A DNA stretch of 64,000 nt from Ptiloglossa arizonensis. Taxonomy: Eukaryota > Arthropoda > Insecta > Hymenoptera > Colletidae. Each line of letters opens with the position of its first letter. Positions within the stretch are counted from its first letter, which is position 1. This document shows positions 12,591 through 25,351 of the stretch, one piece after another. The translations under genes were made by a program, and so were the position numbers. Under the pieces are notes generated by a model. It was not told where the DNA came from. It did no database searches and saw nothing but the letters and a program-made list of their open reading frames with translations. The stretch spans positions 6,868,029 to 6,932,028 of the forward strand of contig NC_135061.1 of the NCBI RefSeq assembly GCF_051014685.1. The letters run 5' to 3'.

Positions 12591-13556
12591 TTTATAGCCA
12601 CACCTTCCTAAAAGTCAGACGTATCCTTCGAAATATCCGAAATTCCACAGCTAGGGTATGTCACGTTCGGAAGATCGTCCACCGTCCACCGTCCAACGCG
12701 CAGCGATACATACGAATCGATTGCTCGTGTAGAGAGAATACATTTCTAACCAGTACAGTTCATGGATTACGGGACGCAACGACGAAAGGTGTGTCGTTCG
12801 ATTAGGCTGGAATGTCGAGAGGTGTAGCACCGACCAAGGTCGGAAAAAAATGGTTGCCGGTGCGAAGCCACGCGAGATCAAGAGGGAAGACACCGATGCT
12901 GGTGAAACCTGACCTTTTTTCGGTCGGGGACGCACGAACCAGTTCTCAGGAATCAAAATTCTTCGGAGGAAGACCTATCGGGGAGCCCATCCTTGGCTCT
13001 GCAGGGATTCGCGAATCTTGCAAAGGATTCTTCGAACCATGGGGAGCTTTCAAAAGCAATAACGCGATTTGGAAACCAAGTGTCGCGTTCCGAGCAAACT
13101 GAACTCGGCGGTATTTCTCGATCCAAGAATTTCACATCGTGATAAATCTATTGCGGGATCTGCAAAAGGACTGCTAAAACTCTGGAGACTTCTGAGAAGT
13201 AACGGTTACATTCTGTAGAAAGAATAGAGTCTATCTTCGAACTACGGAAAATTTGTCCAGAGACAAATTTCTCACAAAATGGAGAAACGTTTCGTTTTTT
13301 ATAAAATGTTACAGGACGAAGGAACGAGAATAGGAAAAAAAAATGTACGAACCAAACTTTTTACAACGATTGGTGGCATTTTCTACCTTTCGAAAAAGTA
13401 CACGCGACAAAGAGTTAAAATTCGCGTACGAGTATCGTCATTGGCGTAGCGGAGGGAAGAGCAATTCCCACAATTACCTTACGGTGGGATGAAATTACGT
13501 TTCATGATTGTGACCTTTGGCCAATTAGAGCCTTCTCCAACGAGCAATCAACCGGC

Positions 13557-13957
13557 CTACATGAAAACGATATCTGGTGTCACGAGTATCGTGGCCCCCG
13601 GTAAAACTGGATGCTCTAACTCGGTCATGTGAAACTCTGTCGCCCACTCTATCGCGATGTCTCTGTTCCTCTTGAACGCGCGAGGTTGCCACTCGTCTCC
13701 GTCTCTAGCTAGCTGGTAAAGGACACTGGCCTCTACCTTGAAATTGTTTCTCACGATCGATCACCGATTCTCCAACAGGAATTTTCGTTTTCTCGATTCC
13801 ACCGCGATCGAGACCGACCCAGAGCGATCTGGATCATCCATTAGAACCAAGAACCGCTGGATCTGGTGCGTTCGAGACGTTCCGTTTCCGGATTTGGAGA
13901 TCGAAGTGGAAACTAGCTCTCGCGAGACTTCCTTGACGATCTACTCGGATTAATCCC
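13557..13957 (-). pseudogene. Unassigned coding-like segment interrupted by TGA
   Basis: The minus strand from 13748 down to 13557 encodes a stretch with strongly coding-like codons (for example RDGDEWQPRAFKRNRDIAIE and ATEFHMTELEHPVLPGA), ending at TAG. The same frame is open upstream to about 13957 (through HQIQRFLVLMDDPDRSGSVS) except for one TGA at about 13777-13779, some 30 nt before the lower part. The gap is too short for an intron. It may be one exon with a nonsense change (pseudogene), a readthrough context, or a real downstream exon beginning at TTTCAAG with a chance frame above it. I do not recognise the family. Confidence 0.3.
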
Positions 13958-13959
13958 AG

Positions 13960-16580
13960 AATATCACGCTTCTTGTTTAGGTGCATCGGTATCGCTGCGC
14001 ACTCTAATAAATTTCGTTGTTATTCGTGCTCCCTGTGTCGTTTACGATCGTTATTTTTCCACGAAAGACATCGAAATGAAAATGGCGGACTACGTGCGAA
14101 GAATTTGTGCTCGAAAATACGAATTCGTAGGTGTAGGATTCTTTTCGGAGTGTGTCGAGCATATTACAAATTTAAAGAGTGCGAAAAAGACACAAATACA
14201 GGAAAATAGGAGTAAGTTGGACATTGGAGTAATATTCCAGCAAAGTGGATCAAGGTGATTGGAGAACTTTTTTTTCCAAGTAGTATCTCAATTATAGACC
14301 TGACCTGTTAACACTATCGGGTGTGACGATGATTTCTACGGATGTTTCTGCTAACATTTCTAGTCAATTGACACGGTCTCCGAACAAACAGTGTGCAATG
14401 GTCTATTGTTCTGGATAAGTCGCAATACAGTTTTCAATTCATGGAAACGATCACGCTCACCTAATTATCGGACTTATCGGGAAATTCTTTGTTCGCTCTT
14501 TTGTGCAAATGCACGAAATTTCATAATTTACGTAGGAAAATGAGAAAATTAAAATAAACAAATAAAATTGATGCAGTTGTAACCAGTTCAACGTATTTTC
14601 ATCGAACGCGTAACGGAAAAAAATCAATGTTTCGAGAACTAGACTTCGATGTGCGAAAGAAGGAAACCAGGTAATCGCGGGTGAACGCTCTGGAAAATTA
14701 AGCGATACTCTCGTTATGGAGTTGAGAGTGTATTACGGATTAGCAATAAGAAATAAGTCGATTCGGTCGAGGATACGAAAAAAGAAATTTCAGCCAAGTT
14801 TTTCCATAAAATTTCTACTCATTAATACCACAGAGTCGAAGCTGTTGAAACTCTACAAAATTTTAAACACAATTCTTCTTTAAATCCCAAAAATGCTATT
14901 CGATCCATTTACCAGGATTTCGCAGAGAACGATCGGTTCAAAGTAATCGAGAAAAGAGAACGAAGAATCGTTTTTGAAGGATTTCTTCGAAATAATAACG
15001 AAAGTTAAAACACAATCGTCCGGCTATTCGTTTCGAATTATTTATATTCGCTCTACCGTAATTGAAATGGCAACCTCTCTGGCTTCCTGCATCTTTAATG
15101 AGGGTTTTCGGTCAATTTTACAAATAATGATGGTCATGGGCATTGCGATTGGCAAGGAAGCGTAAAATTATTCTCAACGTTACAACGAAGATTACTCTAT
15201 ATCACTCTGAAAGACGTAGCGATCTTATTGTAAAAAAAAAAATAAGAGTTACGAGTCTGAAAGAGTAGATTGACGATACATTTTTTGTAATTCCGATAAA
15301 TAGGGAATAGAATTTCAATTAAGTTTTTCTTTATCGAAGAAAAAAGAAAAAAAATGTATCTAAAATTATTATGTAAAATGTAATTATTTGTAAAATTTAT
15401 TCCCAATAATTTTCGCAAATAACGAATACAAGTACATCGGAAAAATGAAGAGACTGCAAAAAATGACCAGTTAAAAGTACGAAACTTGTGTACAAAGTTC
15501 CATTGAAATAGGAAATCTGTCGTTTAGGAGCAATCGTGTTAATAAATGTACAAACGTAGATAAGTATGTACGGTTCGCGCGTCGATAGAATGCATCCAGG
15601 AGTTGACCAATCGTACTCGTCGAAACCATCTTGCCTCGCTCGTTCCTAATTATTACCGATACGCAACTAGCGAGTCGCGAGTACACATACACTGCTAGAA
15701 CCCACCGACCCAGACGCTAGGTTGTTTTTTTACACGACGGTTGTGATGTAACCTACTGCTGTCGTTGGATGCGTACTCTTGACGCGCAGTCGATAAATGC
15801 ATACGTATCGTACATGTGCACGTTCGAAAGAAACTTTTCAAGATTTAAAACGAAAATAAAAGTAAGAGACATTACACTCCCAAAAAGAAAACTGAACCCC
15901 AACGAGTTTGTAAATCCTCTGTGCTCGATTCATGAAACGCTGTGCACCGATGGGTCATCGAAGGGCGAATAATTCAGTCGAAAGATCTCGTAAATTCCGA
16001 TTGCTCGATTCATCAAACGCTACGCACTAATGGGTTAAGCGGTACTCGGTGCACGTAACACCGCGTTAAGTAACCACGAAGGATCGTAAGTACGCGAAGG
16101 TAGAGCGAGGAGACTGCAACACGGTCGAAGGTAACTCGAGCGAATTAGATCCCTCTAATTCGAGTGTTGGCACTCGTGCCAAGCGCACAGTGCCGGGGTG
16201 ACTGCATCGTCGGTTCGAAAAGTGGGTTACGAATAGCTGCGAGAAAGTAACCGAGAGAGCCGATCTGTCGTGTCGCCGGTGAAGATTAGGTGCGGCCGGT
16301 TTGCATCGACGATCACGTTATCGGTTCAACGTGCCCGGGCCGAACGTCTCCGAAGATTTAGGCCGAGCGCGGTACGGCTTCGAGTTCCTCTCTGCATCGG
16401 CGTGGTTTTTGCGCTTGCGCGGCCGCCTTCTACCAACAAGGTGCGTGCCAAATTCCTCACCAGACGCAACCGCGCAGTCTATGTTCCGCGTCGTTTCGAG
16501 GTCAGGGAAGAACGGCTATTTCGCGGGCTAGGAATCTTCTCTCCTCGATCCCGTCAACGTATCGAGTTTCTTCCCGCGCA
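13960..16580. other. Non-coding stretch with a GC-rich CpG patch at the end
   Basis: No gene was recognised. From about 16100 the sequence becomes GC- and CpG-rich, as in many insect promoter or first-exon regions, with two small hairpins (inverted arms around TCCC at 16134-16163, and GGCAC-TC-GTGCC at about 16169). The frames there (about 130 codons) are explained by the base composition. Confidence 0.4.
15905..16040. repeat. Short tandem duplication, period about 80 bp
   Basis: TGTAAATCC at 15909 and CGTAAATTCC at 15989 each begin a related block containing TGCTCGATTCAT(G/C)AAACGCT, then GCAC(C/T)(G/A)ATGGGT. Two copies, about 85 percent similar by eye in the shared part. Confidence 0.65.
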
Positions 16581-17045
16581 TCGCGATACTCGCAAATGGA
16601 CCCTTGGAAATTTCATGCACGGTTCTTGCAAACGGGTTAACGTACTCCGATCGGTATAGGTTTTTTCAAATCTTTCGATCCGTGTTCGATTACCATTGTA
16701 AACGTTGCGACCCTCGGAAATTGGATGCACGCTTCTTACAGACGGGTTAACGTACTCGGATCGGTATAAGTTTTTTCCATTTTTTTCAAATCTTTCGATC
16801 CGTGTTCGATCACCATTGTAGACTTTGCGACCCTCGGAAATGGACCGTTGGAAATTGATCGCGCGCTTCTTGGACACTCGTCGTGTTCTATAGAAGTAAT
16901 ACTCATCCGGATAAATAGTTTTTCATTTTTTGAAACTTTCAACGTGTGTTTAATTACCACGGTAGATGCGACGCTTAGAAATGGACCGTTGGAAATTAAA
17001 CGCACACTTCTTGGAGACGCGTCGTTGTACATAAGTGATACTTAT
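16581..17045. repeat. Minisatellite-like array, about four units of 120-145 bp
   Basis: Units begin near 16581, 16706, 16826 and 16970. Shared blocks are GGAAATGGACC(C/G)TTGGAAATT, GC(G/A)C(G/A)CTTCTT, an ACGGGTTAACGTACTC(C/G)GAT block in the first two units, TTTTTTCAAATCTTTCGATC, and GTGTTCGAT(T/C)ACCATTGTA. The last unit is the most diverged. No coding role is evident. Confidence 0.7.
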
Positions 17046-20000
17046 TTGGAGAATTATTAGGGTAAAATTAGTTCGTATTTGGTAAATGTCGTAAGTCTTC
17101 GTTAAAGTAAGCAAAGTCTGTACGGGACACAGTGTGGCCTATTTTATATACCACTGTCCCAAAGAATGTTGCATCCACTGCAATAACGGTTTCGTTCGCT
17201 ATACGTACTTCCATTGTTCGAGAGGACAGCTATATTCTTGTCTTTGTTATTACAATTAGAGGGAAATGTAGATAACACTAATTTCTGGAACTTTTCAATT
17301 GAATAATTAAATACGAATCGTAATGAATGTGTTTCGATTTCTACATTGTCGATACACGTGTATCGTGACAGATCTTTGGTGCGTTTATACTTGCACGTGT
17401 GCAATCAATGGCAAATTATCGTACAAGCGACGAACGCAAGCCTTGTGTATCCAAAAACCCCAAATCTAACAGACGTTGTGTCATTTCGAAGCTTTAATTC
17501 GTATTTCTATTATCATGGAAACGAAAAGATTGAACGAAAATGTCTGCCTTGTGTTTCTTTTTTCAAATTTCGTATTTTAAAACGTTGGGTGGGACTCAAA
17601 ATTTTTCTTCGCACCTCGTATTCCACTGATAAATGATCCGTTATTGCGCACAATACAGTCAACGTATTGACATTTATTTTTCCTTCAATGGTACCGGAAA
17701 ATATGAAATAATACAAAGTGTACTATTTCCTTCTCTCCGACGGTGCACATCGATAAATAAATTCAAGTTGACCCTGCATCGAAGCGCGCCGTTGCGGCTA
17801 GACGGTACTAGGGGCGAGGCGACTGCACAATAGTGCATAGTTCCTGCCACGTAGTCTTTTTTTAACAGCAGGACGAATTAAAAATTATTGAAACCCATTG
17901 TTTCGTATTTTCGTTCGAACGTAGATCCGTTTGTTCTCTTCGCGAACAAATTTTCAAAAATATTGACACTTCAAAATTGCCAACGCGAGCATCGAGTCAA
18001 CGTCAAATGTTTGCGCGTACACTATCGCTCGCAAGTATTTTAACGTACATTCGATACGAGAAAAATTGATTTCTCGTTTGAGAAAGCGTAGTTGTATCTT
18101 CGAACGGATATCCATTTCTATCGGAAATATTTACTTCCGCGAAAATGGTAAAATCTTCATAATTATTTCGGTAGGATTACTTTTTCACCAAACGTTCACA
18201 GTGTACCGTAACGAACGATCGAACACTAGTTTCATTTTTACATGATAGTTCCACTCGACGACAAGTGTAACAAAGTTATCGGCAACTGATTCAACGTACA
18301 AGGTGTCTCGTTCGGTTACTCAGCGATCAAAGATTACGTACGCGTTAATAATTTAATACGCGTCTTCGATTTCTTGAACCCTTTTGCTCCGCGGAGTGTT
18401 TACGATGATTTTACGCTCGCTACCGAGATCGAGCACAGTCGAAAGAAAGAATCCAGCAGGGGTACGATACGGTGAACGTGTACCTATTTATATCGGACCG
18501 TGAACGTACCTTCGAAATTAGAAGGGAAAAGGGCGAATCAATTTACCGATACGATTGATCCTCCATCGTCGATAACGATTATCCGAATAGAGAACCGGAC
18601 GATAATTGATCAGGAACATTGCGAAGGAGAAGTAACGGCAGCGATCGATCGATCGAGAAAAAAACTCCAAACAGATGAAATTGACCTCGTTGGTAATCCC
18701 GGTGTTGAATAATTCCGTACGCGTCGAAGAGAAACTTCGTTACGGGTCGCGAGTGATTCGCGACAGTTGAACCGAGATCGTCGAATGTCAACAATAACGT
18801 CCGATCGAACGCGAGTCGATGAAGAAAAAGAAAAAAGAAAGAAAGAATCGTATCGGGGCAAGTAGTTCAATGGTTGCACGAACGGTCGACAAATCGGTAT
18901 TCCGGAACGAGACGAAATTAGAATTCCGCGGCGGAACGAGCGCAATTTCGAAATTACGGTATACCGTGGGCACGGTGGATCCGATCGAGGACTGCATTTA
19001 CATTGTTCTGCTCATTGAGCGAATTAATGCACCGTTCCGTAAGCCGAGGCAAGGACGCGAGGCGGAGGCGGAGGCGGTGGCGGAGGCGGAGACGTCCTTG
19101 ATATTCCGGCGATCGTTTCCTACGGTTAACGAGGAAGAGATGTAAGAAACGAGTAAAGATAAATTCCGTAGTAAGAGAACCGGGCGGGCGGTACCGGGCG
19201 AGGTAAGAGATCGATATCGGATACTCACTGCAGAGCGTCAGTGATTATGCGGAAGGATCGTTGCCGCGGAATGCAACCGCATCGCTGTCCGGGAGTCTGG
19301 GAACACGCGCGATATACCGATCGATCGGATCCTCGCAGTGGTCGGCGAGGCGATTTCTATGTTTTTGCTTCCGTCTCTGGCATCCTTGGCCTCCTCCTTT
19401 CCGGTTCGAGGGACCCGCGAATCAGCCTCGAGATCGATTCCCCCCTCTCGGTTTCACCGGGCGATCGCACCACCGAATTCACTGGCAAATATTCCCGGTT
19501 ACCGTCACTGGATCTCGAATCGACACTGGACCGACACGGTTGCTCGATACGAAATCAATTCCCGCCAAAATCGACCGAAGAAACTCTTCCTCCACGGAGA
19601 CGCTCTAGATCGCACCGTGGACCATTTCCTTCGGTAAAATCGGCACGAACGTTCTCGCCGTCCGATCGATACGAAACTTTCACTGTTTAGGGAGCGCGTT
19701 GAATTTCACTGGGCCTCCGTTTCCCGTTGCAATATGGGCACCGTGCGCGGTGTTCCGATTAATCGGTGGTACGAGGTACCGGATCGTCGACGGACCGTGG
19801 ACACTCGCGAACGATCGACCAAAACGATCGATAAAGGTGAGTTTCCAACGGTGATCAAATTAATCGTCCAACCGAGAGAAGAACCGCGTTGAAACGGCGC
19901 CGGCTGCGATCGAGCGAGCAATATTGCCGCGAAGAAGCCCGGACCGGGACTGACTGGCCATAGGATTCATTTGGGTCAGCGGCACAACGTAGTATAGCGA

Positions 20001-21570
20001 AGCCGGGGCTCCAACTGTACTGCCCGTTGCACGCCGAAGTGAAGGTGCTATCGCAGACGAGCTGCTATAGGATAGACCGGACATTCAATGGAACTTTCTG
20101 TACGCGACTCGGGGGGCTCGAAAGCCCCCTTACCATTTTAGTTACACGACCGACATTATCGCTCCGGAGTGAAATAAGATCGCAACGCTACCGGCGGCAC
20201 GAATTCAAAGTATCTACACCTTTCGTTACGGGTTTCCTGCCATTCCCAACCTTATCGATTCCGAGGACGATAAACCTTCGGAATAACCGCCAGAATCGAA
20301 ACTACGTGGAAAAAATTATCCCTGACAAAATTTTCTTGCGTTTCTTTCGGTCCACCGATCCATCACGGTGCCACCGCCTCCTCCGTTAACTTCTTTCTCT
20401 TCTCGAAGTTGAAGATAACTAGGAATTCCGTTTCAGAAACGTGGAAGCCATTGAGAAACGAGTAACGACGATTTCAAACGGTGCCTCGAAAGAAGAATTT
20501 TATGGTGACTTTTACCGGTAGTACGAACACCGCAAAGAGTACGTAGAAAGAGGAGATTGTATTTGTAACTGATTCTGATAATTTTTGTCAAATTTGAAAC
20601 TGTATATTTGTTTCTAAACGCGCGTAGAACAAAGTACGAAGATACTTACATTTCTCGCTCGCGAAGCATCGCACGATACTCCTCTTCGATCGTACAGCGA
20701 CCGTAATACCGAGCGACGATTAATCTTTATTTATTCTTTCTTTATCTTTAATCGGAAACTGTAACAAATGTAAAATACATATTTAAAGTAAGTGCTTACC
20801 ATTGAGCAGTAATTAAACGCGAAATGTATCGCAAGAGGCATAGCGTCGAGTGAAAAAACCCAAAACTGGTCAAATTTTTCAATGTCGATTGAATTTGTAA
20901 TAAAATATTAATTAATAGTAATATCGATTTATAATGAAAATTTATCAATCGTTGTATTCGTTGTAACGAAAGTACGTTCGTATTGGATCGAGACACCGAC
21001 AGAGAACGAGTCAAAAAATGAAGGCTACGTACCTCGTTGATCATTAATTTTATAAGACGTCTTATCGTGCTAACTTTCACGGAACGAATGACGACCCCTT
21101 CCTGTAAGTTGTTAGGTAGCGAATTGGGCAACGGGTGGGGGAAAACTCAACCGCTGAACTGCATTTCTGAAAGAAAAGTTAATCTTGTCCGTAAGAAAGA
21201 GCAAAGATACCCGAGAAACGTTTCATTTTTCAACGATTCATTATTATTACGCTTCTCTGGTGCGATTTCTTTTACGTGTCTGCTTTTTCATATCTCGAAC
21301 ATTAGACCTCGATACATCCTGAGATTCATGAATAATTCAAGCAATGCAAATATCTTGATTTTATAACTATACGACTACTATAAAGTATTACGATTTGGAG
21401 TCTGAGAGTACATCGAACATGAAAAATTTTGAGAAACCGTTAGATTAGCCGTAAATTCGCAATTATTCTTAGATTTGTGGTATTAAAATGTTTCAAGTCC
21501 GTTTGTTATTATACGAAGCTATGCGAACCAGTGTAATATATTGCTATAATATATAGCAAGTTCGATAGAT
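17046..21570. other. Non-coding stretch
   Basis: No supportable gene. The 18.4-20.1 kb part is CpG-rich with several overlapping chance frames of 100-150 codons on both strands; none has a recognisable domain. A small (GGCGGA)-type tract occurs at about 19065-19090. Promoter or first-exon activity is possible but not shown. Confidence 0.4.
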
Positions 21571-21878
21571 TCGATAGTACCCCAAATGATACACAGAAAC
21601 GAAGTTTTTACGTTTACTACCTTTTCCGACTTCGGTAGTTCGATTGAACATAGTTCCCGGAATCATCGTTCTTCGGCGAAGAGGTCGCTCTAAAACCATC
21701 GATACTCTACAAATACTATCGTATTCGATAGTACCACAAACGATATACAAAAACGAAGTTTCTACGTTTACTACTTTTTCCGACTTTGGTAGTTCGATTG
21801 AACATAGTTCCCGGAATCATCGTTTTTCGGCGAAGAGGTCGCTCCAAAACCATTGATATTCTACAAGGTCGGTATTTC
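21571..21878. repeat. Tandem duplication, two copies of 154 bp
   Basis: TCGATAGTACC occurs at 21571 and 21725, and AATCATCGTT at 21661 and 21815, giving a constant 154-nt offset. The copies are about 90 percent identical by eye over the shared length (ACGAAGTTT, CGACTT(C/T)GGTAGTTCGATTG, GGCGAAGAGGTCGCTC blocks), so this is the youngest local duplication in the window. Confidence 0.8.
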
Positions 21879-22102
21879 AGATCGTGCGACACCGCTATAA
21901 AATATCCGTTTAGAAAACTATGTACGATAAATTCCATTCCTTCGTCGCGAATAATTCCGATTAGCAGATTTCACCATGAAGATGCGGCAATAAGGTTATG
22001 GTGTCAAAATTTAGGTGTAGCGATTCAATTCCTATTTTATAAAAAATAGGAACCGGAGTGCAGGGATGTATGAAAACGTACCATACAAGTAGAACCTAAC
22101 AC

Positions 22103-22108
22103 TTTATT
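22103..22108 (-). terminator. Polyadenylation signal for the DPY19 gene
   Basis: TTTATT on the plus strand reads AATAAA on the minus strand, a little over 200 nt downstream of the DPY19 stop codon. It is the nearest canonical hexamer after the stop that I noticed. Confidence 0.5.
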
Positions 22109-22170
22109 TTACGCCTAGTCTGTTAACAATTCTGCTTTGGCTCACCCCCTCTCCCTCCGCATTGGTGATT

Positions 22171-22205
22171 AAAAAAAATATATATATATATATACATATA
22201 TATGT
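22171..22205. repeat. (TA)n microsatellite
   Basis: An A-run followed by uninterrupted TA dinucleotides with one CA interruption and a TATG end; it lies between the DPY19 stop codon and its probable polyadenylation signal, so it would be in the 3' UTR. Confidence 0.8.
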
Positions 22206-22325
22206 ATCATTCAAAACTGTATCTCACTCTCACTCTCTCTCTCACTTTCGAGAAAAAATATCTTCTTCAGTCTCGTGAGGTACTTTCGATTTGTCGTGCG
22301 AACGGTCGCTTTTGTACGAGCACTC

Positions 22326-25300
22326 TCATGATTGATAATGCAGAGACACGGGAGTCTTTGGTTTTACTTCAAGGTAATGAGAATAATCGAGCTGCAGAAC
22401 GACGTAACGACTATTTACAAAAGCTCTTTTAAAAGGGAAAGTGTTTCCTACAAAGAGAATCGGGCAAAGGGGTGGTCTCCCTGCGGCCTTTGCAGTTCCG
22501 TTATCAACGACGTCCCATAGATTGATCATCTGGCACCCTACCGGTCTGAAATAGAATTGTTGTACAAGTTAAAGAACTTTCGTATTAATTCTGTCAACTT
22601 TTGGAACAGTTCAATTACACAATTGCGAAACCGAGACACGTCGATTCTTCCAATATGACGTAACCGACGCGCATATTCCTTAAGGTGAAGTACACGGACG
22701 CGACGTCTTTTCTGCTGAAAATTTCGTACACTTTCATCGTTCGATCTCTGAAACATGGAACAACCGTTGATAAATATCAAAATAATAAACGTAGCGACGT
22801 CAGAATTCCGGTCAATGTACCTCATTTCCTTACTCTCGTAATAAGGGTTGTTAATCACGGGTCTTCCCGTGGAGAGCATTAAATTTGCCATTAAAGACAT
22901 CTTTCCGGCAAATACTGCGTGTTCAGGAGTATTATTTTTTATCCAGTCGAACAGTTCTTCTTGCTCGATATTACTGTATTCGCCTGTAAGATAAAGAGAA
23001 CGGACCGAATGATGCGAGCACTGGTATTTGGAAACATAAAGCTCACGATAACGGTATCATTACCTATGATACTTCGTTCTTCCCTGAGTCTCTCTAAACC
23101 ATGGTAAGACATAGCGGATATTAATAGAAGAGTAACGGCAGTTCTCATCATGTTATTCTTTAAACCAAGTTTCTCCAAATATCTGCTCGCGCAAACTGTG
23201 CCAGCTATTATACAAAGATGGGGGTTCATGAACAGTTTTAGTCTCATAATGAATACTGCCATTATAACGAAAGCACCGGTCTGTAAGCTGTTGTAGGCTA
23301 GATCTGCATCTATGCATTTGGGGTACCCTTTAACTTTGTAATTTCTGTACCAGAAATAGAGCGCCAGCATCCCAGCGAGTATGGCAGACGGCAAGAGTAG
23401 GGTCTTTATAATTGCCTCGTAACTTCTATACTGCAAGAAATCAAACTCGGCCGAGCATGTGTACAGCATGGTGTGAAAGTCTTTGTAACCGGTCAGTTTC
23501 GCTTTAAGTAAATTGAACACGTGTGCATCGTCTTCGGATACGAACGATTGTAACGATTTCAATAATTTTGTGCAGACAAGTACGAGTACAATTTCGAGAC
23601 CTGTTTGCAGTTTTGTATCCATAGGTAGTACGTGTTTGACCAGTACGCTTAAAATAGTGCTAGTGAACATAAGGCATAAGTACAGGGAGTAAAATAGAGG
23701 TGTGTCGCTTGTCAGGCCCATTACTATTATAATGCACCAACCGTGAATTAAACAAATGCATCTATAAAGATCGCAAGAGATTATTCTCATCCACTTTAGT
23801 ATAAGTAGTGCAATGATTTGAGTGGTAAAAACAAAATGAGAAAACTGCCAGCAGAATAGACTGATTACCGTCGATGCACCCATTTTCTGAAAAAATAAAG
23901 TTACACGTTATTTTATTAGGAAGGTTTTTCATTTATGCCAAACCGCTTTATCAAATGTTTCGACGTACCAAAAATAATTCTTTCGATACTTTTCCTACGT
24001 TTTGTTGAGTACCTTCTCTAAGAATCATAGTCAGCATGTACATCTGAGAAAGTATTACAGGATACGCAAAACTTTCCCGTAGGGGTGGGGTCCACTGGAC
24101 GCGTGTGCATTCCTTGTGATTGTAAAAGAACAGCAGCACAGCAATGATTCCACAGCTTATGCTGTTACCCAGGTATACAGAGTAATCGAACAGTATAACT
24201 ACCGTCAATATAGTAGAAAACCAAACAATCTCTAAGTAAAAATAAATAGGAACACCTAGGCCTTCGCAGGTGATCACAGGTGGCACATCATCTCCCCTTT
24301 CTATCTAAAAGAGATTTCTTTCTAGTTACACCGCACAGGAGGATCCGTTTACTTTTTTTTCAATTGTTACGGACAATGCGAATAAATTTTTGTTTCAAGA
24401 TATTCTTATATAGGTGTCGATTCTCTAAATCTTGGGACTTTGCGTCTAATCCCTTGAACGACGAATGTAAACTATATTTTTAGTACTTATTAAAAACGAT
24501 AGTCTTTAATATTCTTGGCACTATTATTGTACAGTTTTTCGCTACGTTATAACGATTAGAAATAAGTTCGAAGAAGGGCTTCCTTTAATTCTCGATTACT
24601 TGTCGAGTATTTACACGGATTGGTAAACTATAAATCCGACGCGTTCAAGGGATTAAATACTTTTAACGTATACAAATCTAATAAAAATGAGTCTCACTTC
24701 CCAACACTGGTCTATCGATATGATTCCCAAACTTTTAGCACAATGATAAAGCCATCCAGCTGCCAACTGTAAACCATTAATTCTTATTCTCTCAAAGTTT
24801 TGTTAAACCGACTAATGAAAATGTACCAACTGGAGTACGATACCTCTGGTAACAAGCTATATTTTCTACCCGCATTGATAATATTTCCATATTCCGAAAT
24901 GTTATCGTGGCTGATTTTATTCAACCCCTCCATGAATGTTTTTGATTCCGCGATCGTCTTGTAGTACGAGTAATACATTCCCTGAAGCGAAAACAAAAGA
25001 AATCATACCTGGGCGCCTTTATGAGAATTTCATCGATCTTTTAAATTCGATCGGAACTCGTACCATTTCCGTGCGAAAGGACATTTCCCTCTCGATTTCG
25101 GACAGATACGAGAAATGCCGGTCATTTTCAAAAAGTGTGGAGACGTGCCACCGATGGAAAAACCCAAAAGCCAAACCTGTCACAAAAAAACGATAGTTTC
25201 ACGGCACGTCGGTGAGAATATCACGAATTCCAGCTTCTTTCGTTGCGGAGAGACTTGTACCAATGAAATTCACAGCGAATTTATACAAATTGACGCTCCT

Positions 25301-25351
25301 ACGCTGTGCTTTGTCTCCTCCTCTACGTTTCCTGTCACTTTCCGCCGCCAT
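22326..25351 (-). CDS. DPY19-family protein C-mannosyltransferase
   Basis: Nine exons, all GT-AG with compatible phases: 25351-25261, 25176-25064, 24981-24844, 24766-24698, 24304-23999, 23886-23064, 22983-22821, 22747-22619, 22545-22326; 2052 nt, 683 residues, close to the roughly 675 of human DPY19L1. The ATG opens a short basic cytosolic tail ([14 protein letters not shown]), then TM1. Family landmarks in order: [63 protein letters not shown]...[12 protein letters not shown], several hydrophobic segments, [34 protein letters not shown] and [11 protein letters not shown]. Known of the family: ER multi-pass GT-C enzymes; some members attach mannose from dolichol-phosphate-mannose to the first Trp of WxxW motifs in thrombospondin repeats. 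The luminal acidic segment after TM1 is intact. The exon 3/4 join is two residues shorter than the vertebrate pattern, so that acceptor may be slightly off. Head to head with the ARFGEF3-like gene. Which paralogue (L1-L4) it represents is not assigned. Confidence 0.93.
24446..24656. mobile_element. TTAA-flanked MITE in DPY19 intron 4
   Basis: An element of about 203 bp (24450-24652) has perfect 11-bp terminal inverted repeats, TCCCTTGAACG at the left and its reverse complement at the right. It is flanked by CTAA (24446-24449) and TTAA (24653-24656), consistent with a piggyBac-type TTAA target duplication with one substitution. No coding capacity inside. It lies wholly within the intron between exons 4 and 5. 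Confidence 0.55.

Noticed and set aside
16270..16659. A 129-codon frame in the CpG patch
   Set aside because: Arg-rich composition driven by CpG content, runs into the repeat array, and overlaps another long frame.
19241..19690. A 149-codon plus-strand frame
   Set aside because: Overlaps two other frames of 99 and 115 codons on the same strand; the openness is explained by CpG-rich base composition. No domain or paired splice sites.
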